Shown here: positions 6,259 through 6,704 of the stretch, in pieces
How positions within the stretch are numbered: the first letter of the stretch is position 1
Layout: each line of letters opens with the position of its first letter
Source of the DNA: an uncultured Pseudoflavonifractor sp.
Lineage (GTDB): Bacteria > Bacillota > Clostridia > Oscillospirales > Oscillospiraceae
DNA length: 6,704 nt
Assembly: GCA_904419835.1 (NCBI GenBank)
Contig: CAJFTA010000046.1
Coordinates: 1-6,704, forward strand
Direction: 5' to 3'
Translations under genes and position numbers: made by a program
Notes under the pieces: model-generated
Database searches by the model: none
Seen by the model: only the letters and a program-made list of their open reading frames with translations
Told to the model about the DNA's origin: nothing

Positions 6259-6306
6259 CAGCCGTTGCAGGAACACGCCATTCCCACAACGGCTGTTTTC
6301 ATTTTT
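6259..6306 (+). terminator. Rho-independent terminator after the HEAQH protein gene
   Basis: CAGCCGTTG (6259-6267) pairs perfectly with CAACGGCTG (6287-6295). The loop contains a second GGAA/TTCC stem. TTTTCATTTTTT follows on the plus strand. It stops rightward transcription before it meets the convergent gene, whose stop codon (6299-6301) lies in the T-run. Confidence 0.85.
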
Positions 6307-6704
6307 TCCTGCGCCGGAAGCTAAGCCGGGAGTTTTGGACAAGGCGGGCCTTTTTGAAAATCCCCTGTAACGTTTCCTTCTCCTGTTCGGAAAGGCGTTT
6401 GTAGCTGACCCCAAACGCTTCACAGAAAATCTTTGTCAGCTTGCCGATGTAGTCCCCCGGCGTCTGCATGGCTTTCCGGACGGACAGAATGAGTCCCTGT
6501 GCCGGTGTGATCTCCGGGGCGCTGTCCGTGTCTTTTTCATGTTCATGCGCCTTGCGTATGTCATGGAGAATGGCGTCCCATGTTTTGTGCGTTACAAGGC
6601 AGAAAAAATCTTCTTCCTCTACCTGACAGGCTTCCAATACTTTGATTGCCCGGTCTGCCGTAGCTTCGGGATGTTCTTCCAGTATCATAGCCCGTAAAGC
6701 AGCC
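6299..6704 (-). CDS. C-terminal part of an uncharacterised protein, entering from the right edge
   Basis: The frame is open to the window edge; codons upstream of the first ATG (6686-6688) continue as AALRA. That ATG has no ribosome binding site, so the start is probably outside the window. About 134 residues are visible. They are soluble and highly charged, mostly helical, with segments such as EEHPEATADRAIKVLEACQV, HDIRKAHEHEKD, and QTPGDYIGKLTKIFCEAFGV followed by SYKRL, and a basic end, SFRRRKK. I do not recognise the family and see no catalytic motif. The basic tail could contact nucleic acid, but this is only a guess. It converges on the HEAQH gene, and its TGA (6299-6301) overlaps that gene's terminator T-run. 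Confidence 0.6.
   Translation of the reverse strand, partial: AALRAMILEEHPEATADRAIKVLEACQVEEEDFFCLVTHKTWDAILHDIRKAHEHEKDTDSAPEITPAQGLILSVRKAMQTPGDYIGKLTKIFCEAFGVSYKRLSEQEKETLQGIFKKARLVQNSRLSFRRRKK

Noticed and set aside
6164..6370. 68-codon plus-strand frame overlapping the end of the HEAQH gene
   Set aside because: It has no good ribosome binding site and reads straight through the terminator and into the antisense of the convergent gene.

Overview
The window most likely comes from a spore-forming member of the Bacillota, probably a gut clostridium of the Oscillospiraceae type. This is inferred from three things: an alpha/beta-type small acid-soluble spore protein (SASP), a GC-rich surface protein with three S-layer homology (SLH) domains, and a type I-C style CRISPR array. 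No rRNA or other taxonomic marker is present, so the genus is a guess.

Layout. Positions 13-924 hold 14 identical 33-bp CRISPR repeats and 13 complete spacers. The array reads left to right, its leader side runs off the left edge, and no cas gene is in view. A strong hairpin at 949-994 separates the array from a convergent minus-strand SASP gene (1024-1281), which has a plausible sigma-G promoter at 1332-1360. After about 240 bp with nothing recognisable comes a 303-bp element built of five hairpins and bounded by 56-bp inverted ends (1604-1906). A long minus-strand gene (1911-4649) follows; it encodes the C-terminal part of an SLH-anchored surface protein that has lost its signal peptide and start region.

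At about 4610 the character of the DNA changes: the GC-rich SLH coding sequence stops abruptly and more AT-rich sequence begins. This right-hand part carries a plus-strand set. It consists of a small Cro/C1-type regulator (4755-4982) behind a good sigma-A promoter, an unlisted 38-codon ORF with an excellent ribosome binding site (5015-5131), and a 302-residue protein with an HEAQH zinc-peptidase-like motif (5287-6195). The set ends in a rho-independent terminator (6259-6306). A minus-strand gene of unknown function enters from the right edge and ends at 6299.

How the parts fit. The left part looks like ordinary chromosomal material: defence memory, a sporulation gene and a surface protein. 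The right part looks like an accessory insert whose left boundary may have removed the 5' end of the SLH gene. The most notable points are the hairpin element, the apparent 3' frameshift in the SASP gene, the beheaded SLH gene at the composition boundary, a near-perfect palindrome inside one CRISPR spacer, and the regulator / small protein / HExxH-protein set. No complete new system can be demonstrated from this window alone.
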